Assembly: GCA_029224465.1 (NCBI GenBank)
Contig: JAQXUQ010000001.1
Location: 55,077 to 119,076 of the forward strand
From: Bacillota bacterium
GTDB lineage: Bacteria > Bacillota > Clostridia > Lachnospirales > Lachnospiraceae
Length of the DNA stretch: 64,000 nt
Direction: 5' to 3'
Made by a program: the position numbers and the translations under genes. The notes below the pieces were generated by a model. It searched no databases. It was not told where the DNA came from and worked only from the letters and a program-made list of their open reading frames with translations. Shown here in pieces: positions 26,673 through 36,148 of the stretch (within the stretch, counting starts at the first letter, position 1; every line of letters begins with the position of its first letter).

Positions 26673-27741
26673 AAAATTAGAAGATGTGCTGCTTCGCTAC
26701 GAGGACATTTCCAGGGAACTGTCCTCCGGGACAGCATCGGAAAACATGGACCGCTTCAAGAAGCTCATGAAGGAGCAGAGCGATCTTACACCGCTTGTCG
26801 ATACATACAAAGAATACCGGAAAGCCGGAAAAGATATGCAGGACGCGCTGGATCTTATGGACGGAGAAACGGACGCGGAGATGAAGGAAATGGCGCGCGA
26901 GGAATACGCGTGCGCGAAACAGAGACAGGAAGAACTTTCGCACCGGATCCGGATTCTCCTGATCCCGAAGGACCCGAATGACGACAGGAACGTGATCGTC
27001 GAAATCCGCGCCGGCGCCGGCGGAGACGAGGCGGCGCTTTTTGCGGCGGAAATTTTCCGCATGTATGCCCGCTACGCCGAAATGAAAGGCTGGAAGTGCG
27101 ATGTCGTGAATACCGAGGAAATCGGCATTGGCGGCATGAAATATGTGGAATTCATTGTGGAAGGAAACGGCGCTTATTCGAAGCTCAAATATGAGTCCGG
27201 CGTGCACAGGGTACAGCGGGTGCCTGTAACCGAGAGCGGCGGACGGATTCATACCTCGACCTGCACAGTCGCGGTCATGCCGGAAGTTGAAGATGACGTA
27301 AAGATCGACATTCCGCCGGAAGACATCAGAATAGATATCACAAGAGCATCCGGCAACGGCGGCCAGGGCGTCAATACGACGGACTCCGCGGTACGGCTGA
27401 CACATTTGCCGACCGGTATTGTCATCTATTCCCAGACCGAGCGGTCCCAGCTGCAGAATAAAAACAAAGCCTTCGCGCTTCTGCGCTCCAAGCTCTACGA
27501 CCTGGAGCTGCAGAAAAGGCATGACGCCGAAGCGGATCTGCGCCGCAGCCAGATCGGAACCGGCGACCGTTCGGAGAAAATCCGCACGTATAATTTCCCG
27601 CAGAGCCGGGTCACGGACCACCGGATCAAGCTGACGCTCTATAATCTGGATGAGATCATGAACGGACATCTCGATGAAATCATAGACGCCTTAACTACCG
27701 CGGATCAGCAGGCCAAGCTCCTGCGGATGGGGCAGACCTGA
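26665..27741 (+). CDS. prfA: Peptide chain release factor 1
   Basis: 358 residues; recognises UAA/UAG. The PxT codon-recognition motif is PVT at 187-189 and the catalytic GGQ is at 232-234. The context is [11 protein letters not shown]: the residue after GGQ is Gly where many RF1 have His or Cys, a minor variation. ATG 26665 follows GGAGAG and overlaps the end of prmC. The longer frame from 26587 lies inside prmC and was rejected. All expected domains are present at normal length. Confidence 0.97.
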   Translation: MFEKLEDVLLRYEDISRELSSGTASENMDRFKKLMKEQSDLTPLVDTYKEYRKAGKDMQDALDLMDGETDAEMKEMAREEYACAKQRQEELSHRIRILLIPKDPNDDRNVIVEIRAGAGGDEAALFAAEIFRMYARYAEMKGWKCDVVNTEEIGIGGMKYVEFIVEGNGAYSKLKYESGVHRVQRVPVTESGGRIHTSTCTVAVMPEVEDDVKIDIPPEDIRIDITRASGNGGQGVNTTDSAVRLTHLPTGIVIYSQTERSQLQNKNKAFALLRSKLYDLELQKRHDAEADLRRSQIGTGDRSEKIRTYNFPQSRVTDHRIKLTLYNLDEIMNGHLDEIIDALTTADQQAKLLRMGQT

Positions 27742-27812
27742 GGCAGCAGCCTTTTTACGGTGCAGCCTCGAAAGAAATACGGCACGGAAGAAAAAGAGCG
27801 GAGGGACAACAA

Positions 27813-28940
27813 GTGGATCTGAAGGAATGCCGGGAACAGCTGGACGAGATTGACGAAGGTATCGTTTCCCTGTTTAACAGAAGAATGCAGATCGCACAGG
27901 ATGTCGCGCGGTACAAGATCGAGAACGGCAGGCGCGTGCTGGACAGGGAAAGGGAGGCACAGAAGCTGGATGCGGTCATGTCCATGACCGAAGGCGGCTT
28001 CAATAAACGCGCGGTCCGGGAGCTCTACGAGCAGATCATGGCGATCAGCAGGAAACGCCAGTACCAGCTGATGGACGAGGCCGGCGCGCTGCATAATCTG
28101 CCGTTCATCGCGGTTGACCATCTCATAGACGAAGCTACAAAAGTTGTATATCAAGGTGCGCCGGGCTCCTATTCGGAAGCGGCGATGAGGCAGTTTTTCG
28201 GTGAAAACGTGCAGAGCTTCTGTACAGCGACGTTTCGCGACGCGATGACGGCGATTGAAGAAGGCGCTGCCGACTACGCGGTTCTGCCGATCGAGAATTC
28301 GACTGCCGGCATTGTCAGTGAAATCTATGATCTTCTTTTCGCGTTTGAAAATTACATCGTAGGGGAACAGATTATTCCGATCCGGCATTGCCTGCTGGGC
28401 GTTCCGGGGGCTGACGAAACTAGGATCAGAACGGTCTATTCCCATGCCCAGTCGCTCATGCAGAGCGAGCGGTTTCTTTCGGCGCATCCGCAGTGGCAGC
28501 AGATCAGCATGAAAAACAACGCCTTCGCCGCCATGAAAGTGGCAAAGGACGGCGACCCGACGCAGGCTGCCATTGCCAGCCGGTATGCCGCGTCCTGTTA
28601 CGGCCTGCAGATTCTCCGGGAAGGCATCAATCAGTCCGAATCCAACTCCACGCGTTTTATTATAGTGACCAATCAGAAAATTTTCAGGAAAGACGCGAAG
28701 AAGATCAGCCTGTGCCTTGAAATTGCGCATGAAAGCGGTTCTTTGTATCGTATTCTGTCCCATTTCATTTATAATGATCTTAACATGACCAAGATCGAAT
28801 CAAGACCGATCGAGGATAAGGACTGGGAATACAGGTTTTTTATTGACTTTGAGGGAAACCTCGGGGACAGCGCCGTGCGCAACGCCTTGCGGGGACTGCG
28901 GGATGAAGCGAAGAGCCTGAAAATTCTTGGAAACTACTGA
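27813..28940 (+). CDS. pheA: Bifunctional chorismate mutase/prephenate dehydratase
   Basis: 375 residues. Domain order: AroQ chorismate mutase (1-85; ECREQLDEIDEGIVSLFNRR region), prephenate dehydratase (about 105-285; YQGAPGSYSEAA, LPIENSTAGIV, NSTRFIIV) and a C-terminal ACT domain with ESRPI, the phenylalanine-binding element. It makes phenylpyruvate from chorismate and is expected to be feedback-inhibited by Phe. The start is GTG at 27813, eight bases after GGAGGG. It lies 71 bases after prfA and 11 bases before the DUF815 ATPase gene, within a long rightward operon. No T-box fits in the short upstream gap. Confidence 0.95.
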   Translation: MDLKECREQLDEIDEGIVSLFNRRMQIAQDVARYKIENGRRVLDREREAQKLDAVMSMTEGGFNKRAVRELYEQIMAISRKRQYQLMDEAGALHNLPFIAVDHLIDEATKVVYQGAPGSYSEAAMRQFFGENVQSFCTATFRDAMTAIEEGAADYAVLPIENSTAGIVSEIYDLLFAFENYIVGEQIIPIRHCLLGVPGADETRIRTVYSHAQSLMQSERFLSAHPQWQQISMKNNAFAAMKVAKDGDPTQAAIASRYAASCYGLQILREGINQSESNSTRFIIVTNQKIFRKDAKKISLCLEIAHESGSLYRILSHFIYNDLNMTKIESRPIEDKDWEYRFFIDFEGNLGDSAVRNALRGLRDEAKSLKILGNY

Positions 28941-28951
28941 GGCACAAAGGA

Positions 28952-30328
28952 ATGAGAAAAGACGAGCTGATTGTTTACAGAAACTGCGCTTCGAGAAACC
29001 TGTTCAGCAGGATGTCGAGGGTGATGGACCATGATCTTGACCGCGATGATGACGCGCACATTGTGCAGGAAGTCTACGAGTGCATTGCCATGCTGCTGGA
29101 CAGAGCAGGCAGAAACGGGTTTTACGGAAATCTCTGGCACTGTTACCTTGCGAACATTCTTGTCAACGACGAGAATTCCTACAGCCGCGCCTGCGAGATG
29201 AGAGGCGGTATTCAGGGTACGATCAATGAAGCTGTTCTGCATGATATTCAGATTTTCAAGGAATACTTTGACTATGATTTTACGGAACTGACGGAACGGC
29301 TTCATATCGACGCACTCCTATATGTTCTGGATTACAAGCCGTCCGGAGAAGGCAGCAAGATATACAACACCAGGATCCGCGACAGAATCTGCGATCTTGC
29401 GCAGCGGTTCGAGCAGTCGGATAACGCGGAGCAGATGAAGGACCTTCTGACGCAGTTTTACGCCGAATATGGCGTCGGCAAGTTCGGACTGCATAAAGCG
29501 TTCCGCGTTACGCATGATTCCTCCGGCGTCTATATTGATCCGATTCTGAACATCCGGCACGTGTATTTCAGGGATCTTGTCGGCTATGAGCGGGCAAAAC
29601 AGAAACTGATCGAAAATACGGAAGCCTTTGTGGAGGGGCGGCCCTGCAACAATGTGCTGCTGTACGGCGAAGCCGGAACCGGAAAATCCTCCAGCATCAA
29701 GGCGGTCGCGAACGAGTTTTACTCCAGGGGCCTGCGGGTCATCGAGATTTACCGTTATCAGTTTCAGGATCTGAACGATGTCATATCGCAGATCAAGAAC
29801 AGAGGGTACAAGTTCATCCTGTATATGGACGATCTTTCGTTTGAAGAGTTCGAGACCGAGTACAAGTACCTGAAGGCGGTCATCGAGGGCGGGCTGGAGA
29901 AGCGGCCGTCCAACGTGCTGATCTACGCGACGAGTAACCGAAGGCATCTGATCCGCGAGAGCTTCAGTGACAGAGACGGAGCGGAAATCGGAGACAAGCA
30001 TCACGGGGACACCGTGCAGGAAAAGCTTTCGCTCGCGAACCGTTTCGGTGTCAGCATCTATTACGGAGCACCGACCTTCGAAGAGTATCAGGAAATCGTA
30101 CTTTCGCTTGCACGGCGAAACGGCATTGCGATGGATCAGGAACAGCTGCGCAAAGAAGCGACGCGCTGGGAAATGACGAATGGCGGACTTTCCGGCAGAA
30201 CCGCGCAGCAGTTTATCAATTATCTTCTGGGAACGGAGCTTGCGGATGCTGCCGCAGTCTCCGGTCAGGCCGCTGAAAACGGCGGCAAGGGGGCGGTCAA
30301 TGACAATTCATACATTCGGGGCGATTGA
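28952..30328 (+). CDS. DUF815-family AAA+ ATPase
   Basis: 458 residues. An N-terminal helical region of about 200 residues precedes the ATPase core with Walker A GEAGTGKSS (239-247) and Walker B FILYMDDLSF (288-297); a sensor-like TSNRRHL follows and the C-terminal lid contains GLSGRTAQQF. Function of DUF815 is not established; it is predicted to act on a protein or nucleic-acid partner. AAAGGA precedes ATG 28952. It overlaps the next gene (ppx-like) by 29 bases and is embedded between pheA and the polyphosphate genes, so coupled expression with Ppx/Ppk is likely. Confidence 0.85.
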   Translation: MRKDELIVYRNCASRNLFSRMSRVMDHDLDRDDDAHIVQEVYECIAMLLDRAGRNGFYGNLWHCYLANILVNDENSYSRACEMRGGIQGTINEAVLHDIQIFKEYFDYDFTELTERLHIDALLYVLDYKPSGEGSKIYNTRIRDRICDLAQRFEQSDNAEQMKDLLTQFYAEYGVGKFGLHKAFRVTHDSSGVYIDPILNIRHVYFRDLVGYERAKQKLIENTEAFVEGRPCNNVLLYGEAGTGKSSSIKAVANEFYSRGLRVIEIYRYQFQDLNDVISQIKNRGYKFILYMDDLSFEEFETEYKYLKAVIEGGLEKRPSNVLIYATSNRRHLIRESFSDRDGAEIGDKHHGDTVQEKLSLANRFGVSIYYGAPTFEEYQEIVLSLARRNGIAMDQEQLRKEATRWEMTNGGLSGRTAQQFINYLLGTELADAAAVSGQAAENGGKGAVNDNSYIRGD

Positions 30329-31823
30329 CGTCGGAAGCTATGAACAGGAGCTGAAGATTTTCGAGGTCTCCAAAGCCCGCGGAATCCGGCCGGTCGACAG
30401 TCTGGTGCGGCGGGTGGATCTTGGCAGCGATACCTATCAGACCGGAAAGATCCGGAGCGGGAATGTACGTGAAGTGGGAGATATCCTGCGGGAATTCCGG
30501 GAAGTCATGAACAATTACCGCGTGACCGAATACAAGGCGTACGGCACATCCGCGATCCGCGAGATGGACAATGCTTCCATGGTGCTCTCATTATGGGAAC
30601 AGAGATCGGGCATACACGTCGGTGTTTTGTCCAACTCCGAACAGCGTTTTCTGGATTATAAGTCGGCCGCAGCGAAAATCGGCGATTTTGACAGCATCAT
30701 CAGTGACAGCTGCGCGATCGTGGATATCGGCGGCGGAAGTATTCAGATTTCACTGTTCAGCGACGGGAAACTCGGCGCGACGCAGAATCTGCGGCTCGGC
30801 ATTCTGCGGCTGTACGAGCAGATCCGCACCATTGACGCGAGAGAATTCCAGAGAGACGCCATGATCCGGGAAATGGTGGATTCGCAGCTGGAAGTTTTTC
30901 AGAAGCTTTACCTGAACAACCGGAAAGTCCGGAATCTGATCATTGTGGACGACTATATCTCCGCGCTGATGCAGTCCAGAAAGATGGAGGATGTTTCCGC
31001 CGGCGAATTTACCGAATATGTCGGGATAGCCAGAGACATGAGCGTTCCCGAGATTGCGCGGCGCGTGCAGATGGCGGACGACAATGTGCCTCTTTTATAT
31101 ATTTCCGGTGTTCTGATGGAGTGCATCATCGAGGCGTTTGGAACAGAGCATATCTGGGCACCCGGAATCACACTCTGCGACGGCATCGCGTATGAGTTCG
31201 CGGAGAAGCAGAAGATTCTTCCGCCTTCGCATAATTTTGATGAAGACATCATCGCCTGCGCGCACAATATCAGCCGCCGTTATATGGGCGATGAAACAAG
31301 AGGCGAAACCATCGAGACCATCGCGCTGCGGATCTTCGATGCGCTCAGAAAACAATACGGGCTTTCAAAAAGAGAGCGGCTCCTGCTGCGGATCTGCGCG
31401 ATTCTGCATGACTGCGGAAAATACATCAGTATAACGAACCTTGCGGAGTGCTCCTATAACATCATTATGTCGACCGAGATTATCGGACTCTCCCATATCG
31501 AGCGCGAAGTGGTCGCGAATGTCGTGCGGTTTAATCACTCGGAGTTTGTCTATTACGAAGAGCAGCAGAACATGTCCGATCTCGATCTCGACGCGTATCT
31601 GATGATCGGCCGGCTGACCGCGATTCTGCGGCTCGCCAATGGCATGGACCGTTCCCACAAGCGAAAGTTCGAGGACTTCGGACTGACACTCAAACCGGAC
31701 CGTCTGCAGATCAATATCCGGCCCGGTGTGGATATTACGCTGGAAAAGGGTATGTTTGCTCACAGGGCGGACTTTTTCGAGGAAATTTTCGGTATCCGTC
31801 CGGTAATCCGACAGAAGAAGTGA
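30300..31823 (+). CDS. ppx: Exopolyphosphatase/pppGpp phosphatase family protein with HD domain (Ppx/GppA)
   Basis: 507 residues. N-terminal ASKHA domains with FGAIDVGSY and the phosphate-binding VDIGGGSIQISLF, then a C-terminal HD region (LHDCGKY). The family removes phosphate from polyphosphate or converts pppGpp to ppGpp. ATG 30300 follows AAGGGGG and overlaps the DUF815 gene by 29 bases; the longer frame from 30180 was rejected because it lies within that gene. It ends 7 bases before ppk, so synthesis and breakdown of polyphosphate are encoded together. The usual IDIGSNS is IDVGSYE here, a mild deviation in the first phosphate loop. Confidence 0.88.
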   Translation: MTIHTFGAIDVGSYEQELKIFEVSKARGIRPVDSLVRRVDLGSDTYQTGKIRSGNVREVGDILREFREVMNNYRVTEYKAYGTSAIREMDNASMVLSLWEQRSGIHVGVLSNSEQRFLDYKSAAAKIGDFDSIISDSCAIVDIGGGSIQISLFSDGKLGATQNLRLGILRLYEQIRTIDAREFQRDAMIREMVDSQLEVFQKLYLNNRKVRNLIIVDDYISALMQSRKMEDVSAGEFTEYVGIARDMSVPEIARRVQMADDNVPLLYISGVLMECIIEAFGTEHIWAPGITLCDGIAYEFAEKQKILPPSHNFDEDIIACAHNISRRYMGDETRGETIETIALRIFDALRKQYGLSKRERLLLRICAILHDCGKYISITNLAECSYNIIMSTEIIGLSHIEREVVANVVRFNHSEFVYYEEQQNMSDLDLDAYLMIGRLTAILRLANGMDRSHKRKFEDFGLTLKPDRLQINIRPGVDITLEKGMFAHRADFFEEIFGIRPVIRQKK

Positions 31824-31830
31824 GGGGAAT

Positions 31831-34077
31831 ATGGCTGGCAGCGACAACAAAAAAACAAAGGACAGCGGAGACAATTTCTTCCGCAATCCATCCTTTTATA
31901 TCAACCGGGAGCTTTCCTGGCTGCAGTTTGACAGACGGTGCCTGATGGAAGCCAGAAGCCGCGAAAATCCCTTAATGGAGCGGCTGAACTTTCTTTCGAT
32001 TACGGCATCGAATCTGGACGAGTTCTTCATGGTCCGGGTCGCTTCGATTCAGGACATGGCAAAGGGCGGGTATACGAAACGGGACATAGCCGGTATGACA
32101 GCCGGCGAACAGCTCTCCGCGATTCTTAAAGAGGCGCATGCGTTCGTGGACCTGCAGTATTCAACCTATAACCGGTCCCTGGTTCCTGCGCTTTCGCAGG
32201 AAGGAATTACACTGATTGCCGGTTATGAAGGTCTTACGAAAGAGGAAAAACAGTATCTGGATGAGCTGTTTGAAACCGAAATTTACCCGGTCGTTACACC
32301 GATGGCCTCGGACGCGAGCCGTCCGTTTCCTCTGATCCGCAATAAATCGCTGAATCTGGGTGTTCTGCTCAGCCGCAAGAAAAACGCGGGGCCGGGGATT
32401 TTGGGGCGCACGAAGAAAGCGAAGAAACAGCTCCGGTCCGAAACTGAAAATCTGGAGTTCGCGACGGTGCAGGTGCCGTCTGTTTTGCCGAGAGTCATCC
32501 GTCTTCCTGCCGCGCAGGGAGAGGAGACGCAGGGGCGCGCGAGGATCATTCTGCTCGAAACCGTGATCCGTGAGAATATGGCGAGCCTCTTCCAGAGCTA
32601 CGATATTGTCTGCGCTTATCCGTTCCGGATTATGCGGAGCGCGGACATGGATATTGACGAGGACGAGGCGGAAGATCTGTTAAAGGAAATCGAAAAGTCT
32701 CTGAAGCAGCGCCGTCACGGCGACGCGATCCGGCTGGAAGTGGAAAGCGGCATCGACAGGAGACTTCTGAACATCCTTGTAGAGGAGCTGCAGCTGTCCG
32801 AGGATGAAATCTTTGAAATCGACGGGCCGCTCGATCTGACGTTTCTGTCCAAGGTGCGTAAGCTCGAGGGCTTTGACCGGCTGTTCGAGCACCGCTACAG
32901 CGCGCCGCAGCCGGTGCCGGAGCTGCCCGAAGGGTGTGATCTTTTCGCGCAGATCCGGAAAGGTGATATTTTCCTGCATCATCCTTATGAGACATTTCAG
33001 CCGGTTGTTGATTTTGTCGCGAAGGCGGCTGCCGATCCGGATGTGCTTGCAATCAAGCAGACACTGTACCGTGTGAGCGGAAATTCCCCGATTGTCGCCG
33101 CACTTGCGAGGGCTGCCGAAAACGGAAAGCAGGTAACCGTGCTGGTCGAACTCAAGGCCAGATTTGATGAGGAAAACAATATCGGCTGGGCCAAGATGCT
33201 GGAGAAGGCAGGCTGCCACGTCATTTACGGTCTTGTAGGACTGAAGACGCATTCGAAAATCACGCTGGTTGTGCGCAGGGAAGAAGACGGTATCCGCAGG
33301 TATGTGCATCTTGCGACCGGAAACTATAATGATACGACAGCAAGACTTTATACGGATGTAGGCTTGTTCACCTGCAAGGAACCGTTCGGAGAGGATGCGA
33401 CAGCGGTCTTCAACATGCTGTCCGGATATTCGGAGCCCAGATCCTGGAATAAACTGATTCTCGCGCCGCTCTGGCTGAAAGACCGCTTTCTGTATATGAT
33501 CGGCAGGGAAGCGGAATACGCGAAACGCGGAGAGCGCGCGCAGATCAAGGCCAAGATGAATTCCCTATGCGATCCGGACATTATCGAGGCACTATATAAA
33601 GCCTCGGCAGCCGGCGTGCAGATCCAGCTGATTGTGCGTGGTATCTGCTGCCTTAAAGTGGGTATCCGCGGTGTCTCCGACAATATTACGGTACGCAGTA
33701 TTGTCGGCAATTTCCTCGAGCATTCCAGAATCTTCTATTTTGAGAACGGGGGAAAGCCGGAAATTTACGCCGGTTCCGCGGACTGGATGCCGCGGAATCT
33801 GGACAGACGTGTGGAGATTGTTTTCCCGCTCGAAGATGAAACGGTCCGCGCGAAGGCGCTGCATATTCTGGATGTCGAATTGCAGGACACCGAGCAGGCC
33901 AGCATTCTGCGCCCGGACGGAACCTATGAAAAGGTAGACCGCCGCGGAAAGGAAAAAGTAAACTCCCAGCTGATTTTCTGCAACGAGGCGGTGCTTGCCG
34001 CGAAGAAGATGCAGGAAGAGCTGCATAAGTCGAGACTGTTTGTTCCCGAGGAGCATGTGGAAGAGACAGGAGATTGA
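31831..34077 (+). CDS. ppk: Polyphosphate kinase 1
   Basis: 748 residues. Reversibly transfers the ATP gamma-phosphate to polyphosphate. The N-terminal domain begins with INRELSWLQFD; the catalytic domains carry HHPYETF, RVSGNSPIV and His474 (KTHSK), equivalent to the autophosphorylated His of E. coli PPK1. GSADWMPRNLDRRVE lies in the second catalytic half. GAGGGG precedes ATG 31831. A 10-bp hairpin follows the stop. It is the last gene of the probable 24.8-34.1 kb operon. Confidence 0.96.
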   Translation: MAGSDNKKTKDSGDNFFRNPSFYINRELSWLQFDRRCLMEARSRENPLMERLNFLSITASNLDEFFMVRVASIQDMAKGGYTKRDIAGMTAGEQLSAILKEAHAFVDLQYSTYNRSLVPALSQEGITLIAGYEGLTKEEKQYLDELFETEIYPVVTPMASDASRPFPLIRNKSLNLGVLLSRKKNAGPGILGRTKKAKKQLRSETENLEFATVQVPSVLPRVIRLPAAQGEETQGRARIILLETVIRENMASLFQSYDIVCAYPFRIMRSADMDIDEDEAEDLLKEIEKSLKQRRHGDAIRLEVESGIDRRLLNILVEELQLSEDEIFEIDGPLDLTFLSKVRKLEGFDRLFEHRYSAPQPVPELPEGCDLFAQIRKGDIFLHHPYETFQPVVDFVAKAAADPDVLAIKQTLYRVSGNSPIVAALARAAENGKQVTVLVELKARFDEENNIGWAKMLEKAGCHVIYGLVGLKTHSKITLVVRREEDGIRRYVHLATGNYNDTTARLYTDVGLFTCKEPFGEDATAVFNMLSGYSEPRSWNKLILAPLWLKDRFLYMIGREAEYAKRGERAQIKAKMNSLCDPDIIEALYKASAAGVQIQLIVRGICCLKVGIRGVSDNITVRSIVGNFLEHSRIFYFENGGKPEIYAGSADWMPRNLDRRVEIVFPLEDETVRAKALHILDVELQDTEQASILRPDGTYEKVDRRGKEKVNSQLIFCNEAVLAAKKMQEELHKSRLFVPEEHVEETGD

Positions 34078-34439
34078 GAAGAAGGGCTGCCGCGCGGGTT
34101 CGCGTGTCAGCCCTTCTGTGGTGGCGCGCCGATATCCGGCGCGGGCGCAGCGCGCCCGCTTTCATGCAATACGAGCGGGAAAGCGCGTACTGCATAGAAA
34201 ATCCAAGACGAAATCGTGCGACGCGGGCATATTGCCTGAAAAACGGCAAAATCTATGCAATACGCGCCCGCGCTGCAAATTTGTCTTTAAAAATCTATGC
34301 AAAAGAGCGAGCCGCGCCGATATTACATAGAACCGTCCGCCGAAACAACGCGGGCGGCGCCGGGCAGCGCGCACCGCCCGGCCCGCTCACAAAAAAGCTG
34401 CCGCATAAGCCGAAATAGGCTTATGCGGCAGCTTCACTA
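34078..34439. other. 362-base intergenic region with hairpins and short repeats
   Basis: Directly after ppk a 10-bp hairpin (AGAAGGGCTG 34080-34089 with CAGCCCTTCT 34108-34117) lacks a T run. The rest is very GC-rich and repeat-like: ATGCAATACG at 34164-34173 and 34255-34264, its near-inverse CGTACTGCAT at 34186-34195, and the 13-base direct repeat AAAATCTATGCAA at 34248-34260 and 34290-34302. No credible gene was found; an open frame of 114 codons here is Arg/Ala-rich and lacks a ribosome binding site. The terminator of the leftward PHP-HAD gene occupies the right end. Confidence 0.6.
34391..34434 (-). terminator. Terminator of the PHP-HAD gene
   Basis: A perfect 17-bp stem (34395-34411 with 34418-34434) and 6-base loop; on the minus strand it runs into TTTTTT (34391-34396). 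It begins 6 bases after the stop codon. Confidence 0.92.
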
Positions 34440-36122
34440 TTACAGGCGATTCAGTATCGGAGCAAGCCCGTCATGATCATTGTCCTGCTCTGTGATGATA
34501 TCCGCAATTTCCTGCATGGACGGTACATCGGCAAGGGCATTTTTCATGACGATGCCAAGACCGGCAGCCCGGATCATCGGAATGTCATTCTGCGCGTCGC
34601 CCGCGGCTATCGTATTGCGGACAGATACGCCAAGATACCGGGCAAGCCATAAAAGCGCGCTTCCCTTATCGGCGTCCGCGGGGACGATTTCCAGATAGTA
34701 CGGATTCGAGAAGAAGGCGTGAACCCTTCCTTCCAGCTCTGTGTTGATCCGCCGCAGGAAGCGGTCCAGCCGGCCGGTCTTTGGATTCTCAAGATCAAGC
34801 GCAAGGCATTTGCAGGGCTCCTCGGAAAGAGAAGCCGGCACATCCGCGGCGACCCGGACCGGCATCTTTACGTAGCGGGTATAGTATCCGGTTTCCTCTG
34901 TAATTCTTTCTGTCACAATATATTCATGGTCATAGGACTGGATGTAAATGTGATCTTCCTTTGCCATCTCCAACAGGCGCTTTACAACGGAGAGCGGAAG
35001 AGACCTGCGCAGGCAGGTTGTTTTGGCGTCGCAGGAAAAGATTTCGGCTCCGTTGTAACCGGACAGGAACATGCCGGGATAGCGCAGGCCGTTCTTCTGC
35101 GCGATGCCGCGCACATCATAAATCGAACGGCCGGAAGACAAAACAAACACATTTCCGCGCGCCGCAAAATCATCGAGCGCTTTTCTGGTGGCAGGCGTAA
35201 TTGTTTTATCCGAAGAAGCAAGCGTTCCGTCAAAATCGCAGAAAAAGATCTTCGTCTCATCGGTCACCGCATGCAGCCGGTGCTTGATCTTTGTCAGCAG
35301 TTCTCCCGGAACCTGCAGGCGGCCGTACCCGGTACCGAGTTCCAGACCCGGCTTGTTGCTTCCATGGAAATCCGATCCGCCGGAGAGAAGCAGCCCGTAC
35401 CTGGCCGCGAGATCTTTGATTTCCTGCGTCATTTCCGGCGTATGGTTGTTGTAATAGGCTTCGATGCCGAGGAGCCCCGCGTCTGTCAGCCTTGAAACGA
35501 GGGCATCCAGCCCTTCCTTTCCGAGATTATACTGAAACGGATGCGCGAGAACCGGAAAACCATGGAACTGCCTTGTAAACGCAATGGCCTTTTCCGGTGA
35601 AATCTTTTCCCTTGGGATGAAATACCGGCAGTTGTCGCCGACATAGTTATCGAAGGCTTCCTTTATGCTGGAGACAACGTTATGATCCAGAAGATAGCGC
35701 GCGAAATTCGCGCGCGTAATCACAGCTCCCGGAAATGCCGCGGTCAGTTTCTCATACGGAATGTCGATTCCGTCCGCGCACATCAGCGCGCACATTTTCC
35801 GGTTTCTGCGCTCCCTTTCATCGGTAAATTCTTTCACCTTTTCCTGAAAGAGAGGGTCGTTGCAGTCGTAGTAAAGACCTACGATATGAACATCCTTCCC
35901 CTGATATTCTGTTGAAAATTCGATGCCGGGGATGACTTCGAGATCTGTTCCGCGCGCGGCGGCAAGCGCCTCGGGGATTCCGTTCACGCTGTCATGATCG
36001 GTGAGAGCGATCGCACCGAGCCCCTTGGAAACCGCCAGTTTCACCAGCTCCTCTGGTGTTAAGGTACCGTCGGAACAGGTGGAATGGCAGTGGAGGTCAA
36101 CAGGCCTTTCCTGATTCGCCAT
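34440..36122 (-). CDS. PHP-domain phosphoesterase fused to a Cof-type HAD hydrolase
   Basis: 560 residues. Residues 1-280 form a PHP phosphoesterase with DLHCHSTCSDG, TDHDS, a GIEFS motif, AHP and SGGSDFHG, i.e. the complete trinuclear-metal ligand set of the RNase AM/YciV type. Residues about 290-560 are a HAD-IIB (Cof) phosphatase: FCDFDGTLA (nucleophile Asp), LSSGR, and GDAQNDIPM. ATG 36122 was chosen: AAAGGAG is five bases upstream, while the in-frame GTG six bases earlier would overlap that site. Both active sites look intact, so it may dephosphorylate two classes of substrate, e.g. a nucleotide and a sugar phosphate. Monocistronic. Confidence 0.88.
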   Translation of the reverse strand: MANQERPVDLHCHSTCSDGTLTPEELVKLAVSKGLGAIALTDHDSVNGIPEALAAARGTDLEVIPGIEFSTEYQGKDVHIVGLYYDCNDPLFQEKVKEFTDERERRNRKMCALMCADGIDIPYEKLTAAFPGAVITRANFARYLLDHNVVSSIKEAFDNYVGDNCRYFIPREKISPEKAIAFTRQFHGFPVLAHPFQYNLGKEGLDALVSRLTDAGLLGIEAYYNNHTPEMTQEIKDLAARYGLLLSGGSDFHGSNKPGLELGTGYGRLQVPGELLTKIKHRLHAVTDETKIFFCDFDGTLASSDKTITPATRKALDDFAARGNVFVLSSGRSIYDVRGIAQKNGLRYPGMFLSGYNGAEIFSCDAKTTCLRRSLPLSVVKRLLEMAKEDHIYIQSYDHEYIVTERITEETGYYTRYVKMPVRVAADVPASLSEEPCKCLALDLENPKTGRLDRFLRRINTELEGRVHAFFSNPYYLEIVPADADKGSALLWLARYLGVSVRNTIAAGDAQNDIPMIRAAGLGIVMKNALADVPSMQEIADIITEQDNDHDGLAPILNRL

Positions 36123-36148
36123 GAGCACTCCTTTACGTCTCTGAAAGA

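Noticed and set aside
27742..27812. A leader-peptide attenuator or T-box controlling pheA
   Set aside because: Only 71 bases separate prfA and pheA, with no Phe-rich peptide or terminator; pheA is probably read from upstream.
34074..34418. A 114-codon open frame downstream of ppk
   Set aside because: Overlaps the ppk stop and the PHP-HAD terminator stem, Arg/Ala-rich, no ribosome binding site; better explained as repeat-rich intergenic DNA.
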